A DNA stretch of 64,000 bases from Clytia hemisphaerica (GCA_902728285.1 CACVBU010001153.1:372001-436000); one strand, 5' to 3'; positions 34,501 through 45,400 are shown, numbered from the stretch's first letter. Notes: generated by a model from the letters alone, not told the origin. Numbers and translations: made by a program.

Positions 34501-35168
34501 CAGAATACATCACAATCGAAGGTTAGAAAATGGTACACAACCTTGATTATAGTGAGAATTGACGAACTAAAATCAGTCTTTCACCTTCTGGAAGTTTTAA
34601 CCCTTAGAAAAATGAAAAAAAAAATTCTTTGACCCCCTAGAAAATCTTCTTGGATTAGCCCTGGAAATGTTCATCCCCCCTGTATGGATAAAATTTGGAA
34701 TGGCTCAATATACCCTCAGTAATTCAGAAAACATCACAGTCGAAGGTTGGAAAAATGAGCACAATTAGAAAATATTAATTACCTTTTCTAATATGGAATA
34801 CCCAGCTAAGAAAACCATGTCGGAAATTTGGGCATTTCTTCAACTCCTGGACCAAAACATAATATAAATCACAACAAAGCTTCATAACAATGTGAAATGG
34901 TTTCTGGTCATGAAGTCCAACAATGTTGATTAAATATTTATATGGTTTCATGCTTGGATGTTGCGTTTCAGCATAATGACCCTTGATTGTGAGTTGTCGA
35001 CTTTTGAAGATTATTTTCAACATCATTTTGGGAGATCCATGAATCATGTCTATTTTTGTTTTGTTTTGGTCTATATTTTCATCTAAAGAAAAACAAAGAA
35101 TCATATGAAAAAATTAAGCCCAACTTTTTTACGCTCTTTGTTGACAAGCAGAGTACATACATATTTCC
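28546..35168 (-). CDS. Conserved-looking protein of unknown function, 5' end not found
   Basis: Exons on the minus strand: 35168-35133, 35082-34783, 33791-33638, 33069-32955, 32417-32272, 29158-29113 and 28617-28546. Phases agree at every join (1, 1, 2, 0, 2, 0), giving at least 289 residues. The first half is beta-rich (KYVCTLLVNKEH, MMLKIIFKSRQLTIKGHY). From KMQNEYVSSYLSTLGGAYSA onward it looks like helical, TPR-like pairs (AKTAGMISKKQYILATKM, RLRCQLFYSFSLMQCNKMRA), ending with a helix WSKYKYLRSLRN. I cannot name the family. A LINE (29897-31885) sits in the intron between 32272 and 29158, in the opposite orientation. An alternative is that the frame stops at 32268 (TAA right after the exon 5 donor GTAATG), but the two later exons match in phase and read well. 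An upstream exon ending in phase 1 is missing. Confidence 0.6.
28643..28953. mobile_element. Two SINE copies joined head to head (inverted repeat)
   Basis: 28692-28757 and 28886-28951 are perfect reverse complements (about 66 bp; GAACAAATAGGTCCCGCG ... ATTTCAGTTGGG). To the left lies a tRNA 5' half on the plus strand (GGAGCGATGCTCAAGTGG); on the right, on the minus strand, the matching tRNA 3' half (CGGTTCGAATTACCGCTCC) and a SINE body ending AATCAAAAGACTGTC. GGAGCG and CGCTCC would pair as an acceptor stem, so each copy is half of one tRNA-headed SINE family. A third copy is at 54548-54690. Confidence 0.7.
29897..31885 (+). mobile_element. 5'-truncated non-LTR retrotransposon (CR1/L2/Jockey-like), ORF2 frameshifted
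   Basis: The reverse transcriptase starts at about 29897 (SGPDGFP) and runs to 31413. Seen in order: TPIYKGG, NYRPVALT, QHGFRSGRSC, VYIDFSKAFDKVDH, SGVPQGSVLGP, SFADDT, then KDLGVLMS and the C-terminal thumb (PILEYCSALWSP, RRRERYR). The frame shifts by one base near 30640, so the element is dead. The endonuclease half is absent. The tail ends at GGATGGGTCACAGGCAAG plus AACAACAAAAGTTTATTTA (31836-31875), shared with the LINE tail at 45231-45285. It lies inside an intron of the unnamed conserved gene, antisense to it. Confidence 0.9.
31544..31636. repeat. Inverted repeat in the LINE 3' region
   Basis: CCCCCCCAGTGGCAATG (about 31550) and CATTGCCACTGGGGGG (about 31612) are inverted with a spacer of about 50 bases. 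It looks like a small poly-G-ended insertion into the LINE tail. Confidence 0.6.
31978..32263. mobile_element. TIR element family R (about 285 bp)
   Basis: GGGTGGAGGATATAAC at the left (32005) and ACTATATCCTCCACCCCC at the right (32216-32234) are inverted; weaker outer arms (CCTTTCCAGAAAAAAATTT / TTTTTTGGAAAAGTCC) extend them. The interior is made of 'ttaccccccggacaagg'-type blocks. Its right end lies 9-10 bases from the splice donor at 32271. Confidence 0.7.
32447..32597. mobile_element. Poly-G-ended MITE family G, copy 3
   Basis: GGGGAGGGGGTACTTATAC at the left, two 'ctctctaagggtaactttttcgcaaaa'-type blocks and GTCCGCACATACCCGAC at the right. It lies about 30 bases upstream of the acceptor of the exon at 32417. 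Confidence 0.6.
32762..32945. mobile_element. MITE family B, partial copy next to a splice donor
   Basis: TTTCCCATCCAAAACACG, GCCAGATTGAAAGTAAAA and CTAGCCCATTCGGCCTTTAA are family B blocks. The end (TTTAAACTCAATGACTTAC) runs into the donor GTAAGTCATTGAG of the exon at 33069-32955. Confidence 0.7.
33309..33478. mobile_element. MITE family Q, copy 2
   Basis: CCCGTAGGATCCGTATAC at the left and GCTACGGATCCTAAGGG at the right are inverted ends. The internal AAAACTTTTGCCAGGCC and GAGCCAATCACATGCGG blocks are shared with 20985-21137. Confidence 0.65.
34086..34262. mobile_element. Poly-G-ended MITE family G, copy 4
   Basis: A C11 run at 34087, then AAAATGTGTATGTGTGGACGG, two 'tctctctaagggtcaacttttc'-type blocks and GTCCGCACATACCCCTC. 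It lies in an intron of the unnamed conserved gene. Confidence 0.6.
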
Positions 35169-37357
35169 CTGTAAAAAAAGGTTAAAGAATTTGTTGAGAA
35201 AGACTGGAACATGGAAATTCTCCCCTCTAAGTAACAGTTTAACTTTCGATTTGGAAAGATCATTAAAGTATGTTAACAATGGAATAATTAGTTTGATCAT
35301 TGAACTTCGATAGTAAAAATTTTCGGTGAAAGAATCAATCAAGTGCGTTTGTACGGTAATATTTGTAAATTTAAAGGTTTTGTTTTTAAATAAGAGTGAT
35401 ATCGTTTGCTTACTCATTAATTTTAATTTACAAGTTTTTCACATTGGATTGACACATATGTAGAGCAATATTGGTCATAAAGAGAAAAGGTAAAACATAT
35501 TTTTGCTTATAAAAGCATAATATAACAATAGGTAGACACTGTCCTGATATGAAATATGTGTCTAATATGAAAGGAGAACACTTATGTAAAAAAAACCTTT
35601 AAATTTTGAAGAAAAAGTGAAAATTGTGAAATAAATACCTAAAGTACATGGGAAAGAACAAGAATTAACGTTAATGAAAAACTTGCATTTGTTTTTTGTT
35701 TTTCGAGTATATAAATATCTAAAACTATATCTATGAATAATAAACTAAATCTCTTTTTAATGTAAATTTTTAACAATAATAATAGTAATACACAAATAAC
35801 ACTATAAAAAATAAGGAGAAGTTAAATTCGAAAAAAAAAATCGAATGTTCTAAATATCGAATGTTATACTAACAATAATCACATAATCACAAAGTTGACG
35901 TAAATGTTAAATAATATAAAATTGTAAAAGTTAATCAACAAAGAAAACAAACAGCTCATAATACAATTTTTTGATTTGACGCAAACGGGTGAACCTCAAA
36001 ATTTCATTAAAAAATCAGTATTCTAAAACAGACTAAAAGACTATAAAAGTAATGTAGCTTATAACCGATGCATCTAAAACAATACCTTAAAACTATTGCA
36101 CTTTTTCAAACACATCGCGCCGTCTTGTATCGAAAAATTAGTTTGAAAAAATGAAAAATCGAAAAATTGAAATGTTTGAGCTTTCAACAAGAAACTGTTG
36201 TTCAATATAATTATACAAACACAAAAAGAAAAAAATGCTCGCAAAATTAAAACACAAAAAAATGTTCGCCAGTCCACTGTAATTTTCGCCTTTAGTGCGA
36301 AACCAGTTGCTTTGGGTTAAAAAGTCCCCATTTTAAGTTATATCCATCTAATACTAAGGAGGCGTCCAGGCAAAAGTCCACTAAGGGCAAAGGGACCACT
36401 CAAATCTGTGCAAGCAGTAATAATCATAAAAATTTCTGTGGAGTTGTGGATGCCATTTTCAGCTTCAAAAAACTTCAATCCGAGACCAATGTACAAATGT
36501 TGTGAAATGAGGTGGAAAATCCGAGGTGAGCAGTAGAATGAGGTTGAAAATCCAGGGTGGTCAGTAAAAGGAGGTTGAAAATTCAGGGTGATAAAAAAAA
36601 TAAGAAAAAAATCCAAACAAAGGGTCAACTTTCCCAAAAAGACCTGCTCAACATAGAGGGTACAAATTTTTTCTAATTTAAAAAGTTTTTACTGAAAAAG
36701 ATTGAAAGAATACATCTTATTGGCATCAAAAGGAGGATTTACTTTGAGAAGTTTAATTTCTAGCGATATTTGACAAATGCAAAAAACGAGCGTAGTATTT
36801 ACAGTTTGTGAATCAAGTGATTCGTGCTGATAACCTGCCTAATTAACAAAACCAATCAAATCAACTGCAATGGCATCTACACATCTGTCTTTCAAGATTT
36901 TTCATTTTTAATAATATCCATACAAAACACAACAAATTTTTCTTTTCTTTTCAAGTTGCAGTGAAACTAAAAAGGAAAAAAGTAAAGTTCTGTAAATTCA
37001 ACCCCGCCGACGGGGGGGGCACTCGATTCGAAAACGATTGTATAAGCGGCCAAAAATCAGGCCTTTAAAATCTACCCTTACGGTGCATTTTCTTGAAAAC
37101 TTTTGACCGTTTTTAGGCAAAATATTGTCAGATTTTCCAAATATGGTCAGATTTTCCAAACTTTACACCTTTAGAGTGCACATTTTCTCATCCTTGCTCA
37201 TCTCGACCCCTACAGTGCATTTTTATTTGGGAGGCTTGGAAATGGGACCCTTAAAGAGCCAAACGTACGGTAGAATCTGAAGCAGAATCAAGAGACAACA
37301 CGAGAAAAGTTCAATCAGGGTCAGCTCAGTCAACTGTAAATTTTCTACTAACAGAAA
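35169..37357. other. Stretch between two minus-strand genes
   Basis: The missing 5' exon(s) of the unnamed conserved gene should lie here, but I found none that ends in phase 1. It contains a 31-bp minisatellite (36506-36598) and, at about 37005-37265, a poly-G-headed block (CCGACGGGGGGGGCACTCG ... CCTACAGTGCATTTTTATT) resembling families G and H. Confidence 0.4.
36506..36598. repeat. 31-bp tandem repeat, 3 units
   Basis: Units starting AATGAGGTGGAAAATCC, AATGAGGTTGAAAATCC and AAGGAGGTTGAAAATTC begin at 36506, 36537 and 36568. Confidence 0.85.
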
Positions 37358-40300
37358 TTACCTTTTCATTTTTGGTGATCTCTTTCTTGACAAACTTGAA
37401 GAACTTTTTCTGTGTGACAGATGAGGTTCAATACCGATTCCAAGATAGTCATAAATAGCTAACTGCCCTCTTAATGGTATCAATCTAAAAGAAAACAGTT
37501 AGCCAATCAACCTTAAATAAAATTAGCAAACAAGGGGACAGAAGGATTGGAATATCAGGTTAGTAGAACTAGACAGTTCCCGTCGTCGCAAACGTTGGTT
37601 TAGCTTGCGCATCAAAAGCCCTTAGGATGATAAAGATGGTATTGCTGATGCTCTCTAAAGTCACTGTAGGGGATTCTTTTATTCAAACGTCAAATTCTTT
37701 TTTGGACGGGGTTTTTATCGGAAGGTAGTGTTAATTTTTGCGCTCAATCATAGATGAAAATGAAATTTTAAACATAACATTAAAACCACAATGTATCATC
37801 AACTCCTTATTTGAAAGATAAGATTTTTTTTGTCTCAAAACTGCACGAAATCCCTCTTTCATACTCGACCATCCTCTGGAAAAATTAGAGAATTACCAGC
37901 TCAGCTACCATTATGCGTTACACACATTTTTCATAAACTCATTTAAAGTCTATTCACGATAAGTGTGCACTCTTTTTTCATTTACTTATAACTTTTGAAG
38001 GAATTCTTCAATCTTTATAAATCTGGTATCATTGGAGAGATATTAGTTAGTGGAACAATTTGAAATAAAAAAATCTTTAAAATAATTCTAAAAAGGAAGA
38101 TGAAAATGAAGAAGAAAAAAATGAAGATCTTGTAGAAAAGTGCTATAACTATCATTTTCACTGAAGTGAAACCTTGATTATCGAACGTCATCACTGTGAA
38201 AAAATTTCTCAAAAATAATCATTCAGTCAAAAGATATCAAACAAAGTTATAAGCTAATTGACATCTAAAAACGCTGTTTTCTGCTGTTTTCTGCAGTTTT
38301 TTGGGGTCAATCACTTATTAACTTTGTATCATAACTTTGTATTGAATAAATATTTTGGTGAAATTTTTTCACAGTGATAACCTCCAAAGATCAAAGAATC
38401 TCTCCAGTAAAAATGAAAGTTACAGCATTTTTCTACAAGATCTTCATTTTTTTCTTCTTCATTTTCATCTTCATTTTTAGAATTCTTTTGAAGATTTTTT
38501 TATTTCAAATTGTTCCACGTGCAAATATCTCTCCGACGATACCAAATTTATAAAGATTGAAGAATTCCTTCAAAAGTTATAGGTGAAAGAAAAAAGAGTG
38601 CACACTTATCGTGAATAGACTTTAGTATAGTAAGATTAATTTTATATTGGCAGACGACATTGAAAATAAAGATTTCTATTCACATGACCCAGGTACGAAA
38701 TCATCGGAAAGCTATTCAAATTCAAACCTTTTCAGACTGAGAACTTTTCCAAGTACTTTTGGCAACACAACAACATTACGATCTTCTCGTACAGCATCTA
38801 CAATATCTTGCGCTGCATCCTCCACTTGCAAGATTGGAATTAACCATGGAACGCTAAAACAGAAAAGTATAATTTAATTTTGAGTGATATTTTACTGTCA
38901 ATTTATGCTTTGGTCAAGTTATGATTTTAATTGTTTTGAATATTATATGTGAAAAAGCGGAAAACGCTAGTGTGGACTAGATAAGATCAAACAATAGGTG
39001 AAAACATGATGTTATAAAAAGACTAGATATATATTTGATCCCTTGTGTCTATTGTATAAAAATATTAATGCAGATATTTCTTAACAAACAAGCAAGAGGG
39101 AGTAGCTTCAAAACAAGATTTAAATTATGGCATTATGCTAACTAGAACAATTACAAGATACAGGTAATAATTCTTGCTGACTATGATTGTGTAGTAATTT
39201 GGTTTGAAGTAAAAATCTGTATCAGATAAATGATCTAATAATTTTAAGATTAAAATAAAACAACATTTACTTTGTTTTAGGATACCATGTCATTCCAGTA
39301 TTAATAAAATTAGGACAAACACAAGTCATTTGGATGTTATGGAAGCCTTGTTCTCGCAATTCCAATGCTAGCGATTCATGTAAACCAACAAGTGCAAATT
39401 TTGAAGCCGAATAATCTGTGAGATATGAAGTTCCGTTAAGACCAGCACTTGATGAAACGGTTACAATGTGTCCTTCACTACGTTGCATCATCCCTGGTAA
39501 GAATGCTTTGATTGTCTGTTGGAATAATTTAAGATTTATTGAACAGTGGCTGTAGCAAAGTTTTTCTTCTATGGACTCAAATAAGCCCACAGATTTTATA
39601 TTTTTGCTGAGTTCTGAAGGAACAAAACCTGTTTTTAAGCTTTGCAGAGATGTAAATTCGTCTGAGACCAAAGAACTGTGAACATGGAGATGTATATTTT
39701 GAGACGATTCATATATCAAAATAATAAAAAATATTGAAAGCAAATTACTAAAACACCATGCAATCAAGCTAGGCATTACTTTTAGATCTCAAATGACTTT
39801 CCCTTTTCACTAAAAAGAATGACTTCATTTAGAATTCTTTTTAATAAGTCGAGTGCAAATGCAAATGGTGAATCACTTTACCCAGAACTGTGCAAGAACA
39901 TTGACATCAAAAGTACTTCTGATTTGTTTTTCTGACAACACTGTTATACTGTTCCCATTCAAAACACCAGCATTGTTGACTAAAATATCTATAGGACCAA
40001 TTTCCGCTTCAACTTTTTCAGCCATTTTAGCAACACTTTCCTGATCTGAGCAATCACATTGGTATGAAAATGCATTGAACTTCATCGCTTTGACCAAATT
40101 ACGATTCCTATCATTGCTCTCTGTAATAAAAATAAGAAAAATTGCAGATTAAGTATTTAAAAAGGAGTTTTTGCCTTAATAGAATGAATAAATTTGAGCG
40201 GAATTATTTTTCTTTATCATGTACTGGCAGGCAAAATTCCAAGCACTTTTACCACTGGCCGTTTTTTTATCTAGAAATTGAGTTTCAGCCATGCCATTGC

Positions 40301-41496
40301 TATTATCTGAGACCCCCCCCCTAACGGACTCCTAGTTAAGAGTTTATTAATGATATCAAGAATTAAAATGCAACAAAAATAAGTACTTTTCTTTCGTAAC
40401 ATAAACAAAATTATCGTTTACTAGTAACTATAATAGAATACACTTTAACCATGCATGGATAGGGACTGCGGCTCCATTTTGAAAGTGGTAGGTGTTAGGG
40501 TGATAGGGCCGTAGTTTAGTGTCCCTTAATTAGTGTTTAAGGAGGCGCGACGATGGTTGGCGCCGACGGGAGAAAATCTTTGAAAATTAGCCCTTCTAGA
40601 CTGGTTAAAACAGGTCTTTTTTAAAGCTTACGGCCCCTGATGGAAAGAAATGCTTGAAGAATAAAAGAAATGCTTCAAGAACAAAAGAAACAAAGCTTTA
40701 TTTATTAAAGTAAGATTTCAAAATAAAAAAGGAGCAAACATTGTGGAATGTACTTTCCACTCGATATTATTCTAACAAATCTGGAGTTTTAAAAGTGAAT
40801 ATAAAGGAAAAATTGATCAGAAAATGGGACATATTTCTAGCGGCCTTCTTAGTAAATTTTTTCTTCTTCAAATATTGAGTTTCAAAACTCAATTTAAAAT
40901 TGAGTTTTCTGGCCGTATAACGGCCACAGAAAAGTGCTTGGAATTTTCAATGACTGGATGCACCATACATAAAAAAGTTTCTCTCTAAAGTGAATTTAAT
41001 GTGATTTTTTTTATAAATCTTGATTATTAAAATCTAATATACCTTTTTCTATATCCCACAAAATAATGGTAGCTCCACATTTAGCAAAAGAGATTGCAAG
41101 ATGTTTTCCAAGTCCACCACCACCACCTTGTTGGTACCAAAAAACAAATACATTAATATATGTTTTGGAAAAAGTAAAAGAACGAATTCGAATATAATAG
41201 AGAGTGTGAATTTTACAAGACAAGCGCAATGATTTTTAGAAACTTTAAAGCTGGTTGTATAACAAAAGAGAATATGAGTTCATTATCATGTGATTTTAAC
41301 AAAAATAGTAATTTGGCTTAGAAAAAATCGAAACAATAAATGGTTCATCATTACCTGTAATTAGAACAATTTTTCCAGTGAGGTCCTTCTTTGATATGGG
41401 AAAGAAATAGCGAAACATTGCCTCCACATAGGACAAAACAAGGAGAATAACTGCCCAAATAAAATTCAGCATATCTTGCAAACCAAAAAACGACAT
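37358..41496 (-). CDS. Membrane-anchored short-chain dehydrogenase/reductase, retinol dehydrogenase (SDR16C/RDH10) type
   Basis: Six exons on the minus strand: 41496-41355, 41126-41043, 40120-39882, 39515-39271, 38853-38728 and 37484-37358. Phases match throughout (1, 1, 0, 2, 2) and give 320 residues, normal for the family. Residues about 9-27 are hydrophobic (NFIWAVILLVLSYVE), a likely membrane anchor. The NAD(P) motif TGGGGGLG (residues 47-54) is rebuilt across the first intron. NNAG is at about 124-127, the catalytic Ser in VSSSAG at about 176-178, and YSASK (Tyr190, Lys194) in exon 4. The C-terminal part LIPLRGQLAIYDYLGIG, in the last exon, matches the hydrophobic end typical of RDH10-like enzymes. 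Such enzymes oxidise or reduce retinol-type or other lipid alcohols at the ER or lipid droplets; the actual substrate cannot be read from sequence. Without the last exon the frame would stop early at 38709. Confidence 0.9.
37944..38624. mobile_element. 681-bp near-palindrome (long-TIR element) in intron 5 of the SDR gene
   Basis: TAAAGTCTATTCACGATAAG at the left and its reverse complement at 38605-38624. The arms continue with few mismatches (GTGCACTCTTTTTTC, CCTTCAAAAGTTATA, TTGTTCCAC, CTACAAGATCTTCA) almost to the centre near 38285. No open frame is present. It resembles fold-back or long-TIR MITEs. Confidence 0.9.
40224..40956. mobile_element. TIR element in intron 2 of the SDR gene
   Basis: CAAAATTCCAAGCACTTTT near 40231 and AAAAGTGCTTGGAATTTTC near 40930 are inverted, followed inward by TGGCCGTTTTT / AACGGCCACAG. 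The boundaries are approximate and the interior (40340-40900) is non-coding. Confidence 0.55.
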
Positions 41497-42651
41497 CCAG
41501 TAAATGAGCTTTCCAGAAAAATTTAGTATTCTTTTTTTACTAGCACAAAAACAAATTGATAATAAGTTGTGAAAAAAAAAATTGAAAAGTATCAGATTTT
41601 CTGAAGTGATAAATACCTTTCATAACAAGGGTTTACCTGAAAAGTCACTTTTTAGTTCTTTAGGAAACTACAGAAAACATGAAAAAAATTGAAAAAGCCA
41701 TGAAATATCCGGATAGGGTAGGACGTCAGTTATTTTTGGGGCAAAGTCAGAACATTTGTACGTACGCTCTTCCGGATACACCCCTTCTAGGAAAAATTTT
41801 GAGGTTATAGCAGAATTTGGTTGACACAAGCTCAGTCTTGACTTAACCTGGATATCCAGACTGTAAACTATTTAACAGTCTAGTAAATATCATATTTTTG
41901 TCTAGTATATTTTATGGTATGTTTTACCTAGATCACCTGCATCCAAATCTGAGGATGTAAAAAGTGATTGGTCGATGCAAGCCTGCTTGCTTATCAAGAT
42001 TTTTTCGACGCTTATCAGCCACATTATAGGGCCCAAATAATTTATGCAAATGACAATCATCAAAACAATTTTTTCTGAAGAAGTGAAGAATGAAGAACGC
42101 TAAAACATTGCAACAACAAAATGGCTGACTGCTGGGTGGTGGTTTGCATTTGGCTAACCTGATAACAGATGTTCATAATTTTCTTACGCGCACGGTAAAC
42201 CTCTAAAGGCACTTGAAAATTATACATTTGAGGAAAATAGTCCTCCCGCGGAAAATTCTACAACAAGAATCTTGTTGTGCGCCGGAAAAATAAAAACTAA
42301 TACAGCGCCCTATTCATAAACACAATCGCGCAACTTTGTTGTCATTCCCAGTCCTTTTAGACGAACGCGGTCCTTAAGATTTCGAGATTGCATATTCGTC
42401 AGATTGTTTGTTTTCACACATCCCTTTAGAGTTTCAGCGTGGTGTGCAGAAAACATTCACAATCTGATCTCAGGTTACATTTGGCTGGCTCTCTATTGTT
42501 GTTTGTTTTGACAGTCTTTAGATTTAATGTTAAATTACATGTGCATATTTTTTACCTGTTTGCTTGGGTTTCCGAAGTTTTGAGCGTCTGTCAAGGGTTC
42601 ATTAACAGACAGTATCAAACAAACTGTAGCAAACTGTTAGGTGCATCAGAC
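41497..42651. other. Unassigned region upstream of the SDR gene
   Basis: No gene or repeat family recognised. An 86-codon plus-strand frame (42439-42699) runs into the hairpin at 42652 and has no domain. Confidence 0.35.
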
Positions 42652-42700
42652 TCTATAATTTTAGAACCTGATAAACATTATCAGGTTCTAAAATTATAGA
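42652..42700. repeat. Perfect hairpin, 23-bp arms, 3-base loop
   Basis: TCTATAATTTTAGAACCTG plus ATAA, loop ACA, then the exact reverse complement. It abuts the 5' end of a truncated LINE at 42701. Confidence 0.9.
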
Positions 42701-43625
42701 AACATTCCATCCTCTCATCTTTTGCTGACGACACAAGACTTATGAATGCAATATCTTGCGCTGCAGATGTGAGTCTGCTTCAAGATGACCTAGACATTGT
42801 CTATGACTGGACATCCATCAACAATATGGAGCTCAATGGAAAAAAGTTTGAACACATTGCATACGGAAAAAATGAACAACTAAAAGTACACTCAGTCTAC
42901 AAATCAGATGTACAACAGCCAATTGAAATAAAAAGTGCCGTGAAAGACCTGGGTATCCTACTCTCAAACAACCTGTTACATGAAATGCACATTCAAACGA
43001 TCACTGACAGAGTCAAGGGTATAAGTGCTTGGATATACAGAACCTTCAAGTCCAGAGATAAATCAGTAAATGATCACCCTTTGAAAGACATTGGTACTTC
43101 AACATCTGGAATACTGCTCCCAGCTATGGTCTCCTACAAAGCGCTCCCTGATGCAAGAACTTGAGTATCTGCAAAAATCTTTTATAAAAGGGATCCAACT
43201 TCCACCCAATTTGAATTATTGGGAGAAGCTCAAACACCTCAATGTACAGTCTCAAGAGAAGACGCGAAAGATACCAAATTATATAAACATGGTGTATAAT
43301 CGAACAACTGGTGCCAAATTTTAACTATGGTGAAGGGGAAGGCGGTATTTATTCATATACAAACCAACGCCTGGGAAGAAAATGCCACCTCAAACCAGTG
43401 AATACAACAAACAAGAACATTTGGAAGAGCTGCCTTTCAGACACCGGTCCAAGAAAAATACGTGACATGACCAAATGTTCCAAAAATTCCTTCAAAAACA
43501 TCTTCATCAATTTCTCCAAGATGTTCCCGACCAGCCACTGCTCCCTGCCTATCAAAAATAAATTTGACGTCAAACAGAAAGGTTGTGCTCTTTGTTTATT
43601 TTTCAAAATGAAGAATTTTCAATAA
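42701..43625 (+). mobile_element. 5'-truncated LINE ORF2, frameshifted
   Basis: It begins just before the polymerase motif SFADDT (about 42715) and carries the thumb region: DLDIVYDWTSINNMELNG, KDLGILLSNN, then in another frame HLEYCSQLWSPTKRSLM and NYWEKLKHLN. It is the same clade as the LINE at 29897. It has at least two frameshifts and ends at an AATAAAATTTTAAAA-like tail at 43622-43636. Confidence 0.85.
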
Positions 43626-43637
43626 AATTTTAAAAGT

Positions 43638-44716
43638 ATGGAAAAAATAGCCAAATTTCAACCAAAAACTACATCACCTGGCAAGATCCTGATCCCTGAT
43701 GAAGATGCGAGTGACAACAATCGATGTACCGAGCATAATTGTATAAAAGACGATGAAAAAATGAGAATTCAATGTCATAAATGCCAACGAACGCTACATT
43801 ATGCCTGCACTGGACTACCACCATACCAGTTAAATATGTTTTTAAATAAAGGTTACCGAAAATACGTGTGTATAACTTGTTGCTCTCCGGCAAAAAAACT
43901 CGGTAGAAAAGTTCATAATCAAGTGGAAAGAATTAAAAGCTGCACGCACAGTTATAAAGAAATCGAATCGTGCGAAAGTATAATAAAAGTCAAAAGTGAG
44001 AGTGAAAAAAGTCTAAACACAATGATCAAAGATTTACAGGCAAGATATCAGGAATACATCAAGGATAAAAATCAAGTTACCAATCTAATACAGAGCCAGT
44101 TTTCCACGCTAGAAACAAAACTAACATCCAAGATAGAAGAGACGTTGAATAACAAGACTGCAAAATTCAAACCGCAACAGAACCACGTAAGAAAAGTTTT
44201 GCTGAAGCGACTAAAAACAATGATCAATTAAGCGTAAATAGCATGAAACAGCTACTACGAGAGGAAAAAATCGACGAACAAATTGAGGACCAAAGGAAAC
44301 TATCGACAGACGCAAATATCATTATCCATGGGGTAAATGAAAATGAAAATAAAGAAGATATCGATTTCGTTACTGAGCTTCTGAATGACGTTAATTTAAA
44401 GACTCAACCAACCTACGTCTCTCGTGTTGGAAAAGAATCTAAGGTTATGCGCCCAATCAAAGTTGTATTCAAAGACAGTCATAACAAATACAGATTCATG
44501 AAGAAGTTGACTGAATTGAAACAACACGAGAAGTACGTGAAATTAAGTATCACCGACGACTTGACAAAAATGGAGAGGGAACAAATCAAAGAGTGGAAAA
44601 AGAGAGCAGACGAGATGAATAAAGCCAGATCGAATGACAATTTTAAATGGAGGGTACGAGGAAGCCCTCGTGAAAAATTATATTTTAAAAAGATTTTTTG
44701 TACAAGAACGGTTTAG
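43638..44716 (+). pseudogene. LINE ORF1 with PHD finger, coiled coil and RRM-like part (one frameshift)
   Basis: The first frame, 43638-44231, has a PHD-type finger: CTEHNC, then IQCHKCQRTLHYAC, GLPPYQL and YVCITCC give the C4HC3 pattern. A lysine/glutamate-rich coiled coil follows. The frame shifts near 44190, and the second frame (to 44716) carries ANIIIHGVNENENKED, a MRPIKVVFKD strand and KLSITDDLTKMEREQIKEW, the RRM-CTD arrangement of L1-like ORF1 proteins. PHD-bearing ORF1 is known from CR1/L2-type elements. ORF1 proteins bind the element's RNA. It follows directly on the tail of another LINE copy, giving a head-to-tail pair. Confidence 0.8.
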
Positions 44717-45400
44717 AGGCCCTTGTGCCTCAACTGTAATCACCTTACAAATTGTAAAGTAGCGTTGACTTTTATTAGCCTTTGTTGCTACCTGTTCGTC
44801 AACTTGAAATAAACTATTACATTCATACATCTCCCTTACAGGATGGCTGACTCGAATTCAATTGTTGAAATGGTCAAACACCGGACCCCACGGGTTGAGT
44901 GAGCAGAGAATTTGCTGAAACACATCAAAGGTAATCAAAGGTAGGTAGTCCCATGTTTCAACCAATCGTCCCAAGTTAGACCAGTTGACGGTAAGATGTT
45001 GAAGATGAGCCTTAAGGACCTCAGGATGTTAAGCAGCTTAACACAGGTCTAGCTTGCCAGTTAGTCACACTAGCGTCACGCCAAAATGCGTATCAAAGAT
45101 TAAAGCTGCGAAAGTGCTATATCGTTTACTTGACTCTCAAGCAAATAAATACGCCGCAAAACTTCTAAAGGGATTCATGAAAAAATAACCCGGCACTTTT
45201 TAATGAAATTTAACATTTTCAAACTTTGAGTATTTGGATGGGTCACAGGCAAGAAACAACAAAAATTTATTTATTCATTGATTATTGATCATTGATTATT
45301 ACATTTTCAAAAACTTTGAGAAATTGCCTAAAATTTGAGCCATATATGAAAAAATTTGAGCCAAGCCAACCTTGAAAACTAATTTGAAGATCAACTTCCC
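44717..45400. other. LINE remnant with shared 3' tail
   Basis: 45231-45285 (GGATGGGTCACAGGCAAGAA, AACAACAAAAATTTATTTATT) matches the tail of the LINE at 29897-31885 and is followed by ATTGATTATT repeats. Between 44717 and 45230 I recognise nothing; it may be a decayed ORF2 start (ATGGCTGACTCG at 44841). Confidence 0.5.

Noticed and set aside
35079..35417. 112-codon minus-strand frame as one gene
   Set aside because: Only the short segment 35168-35133 fits the neighbouring exons, and in a different frame.
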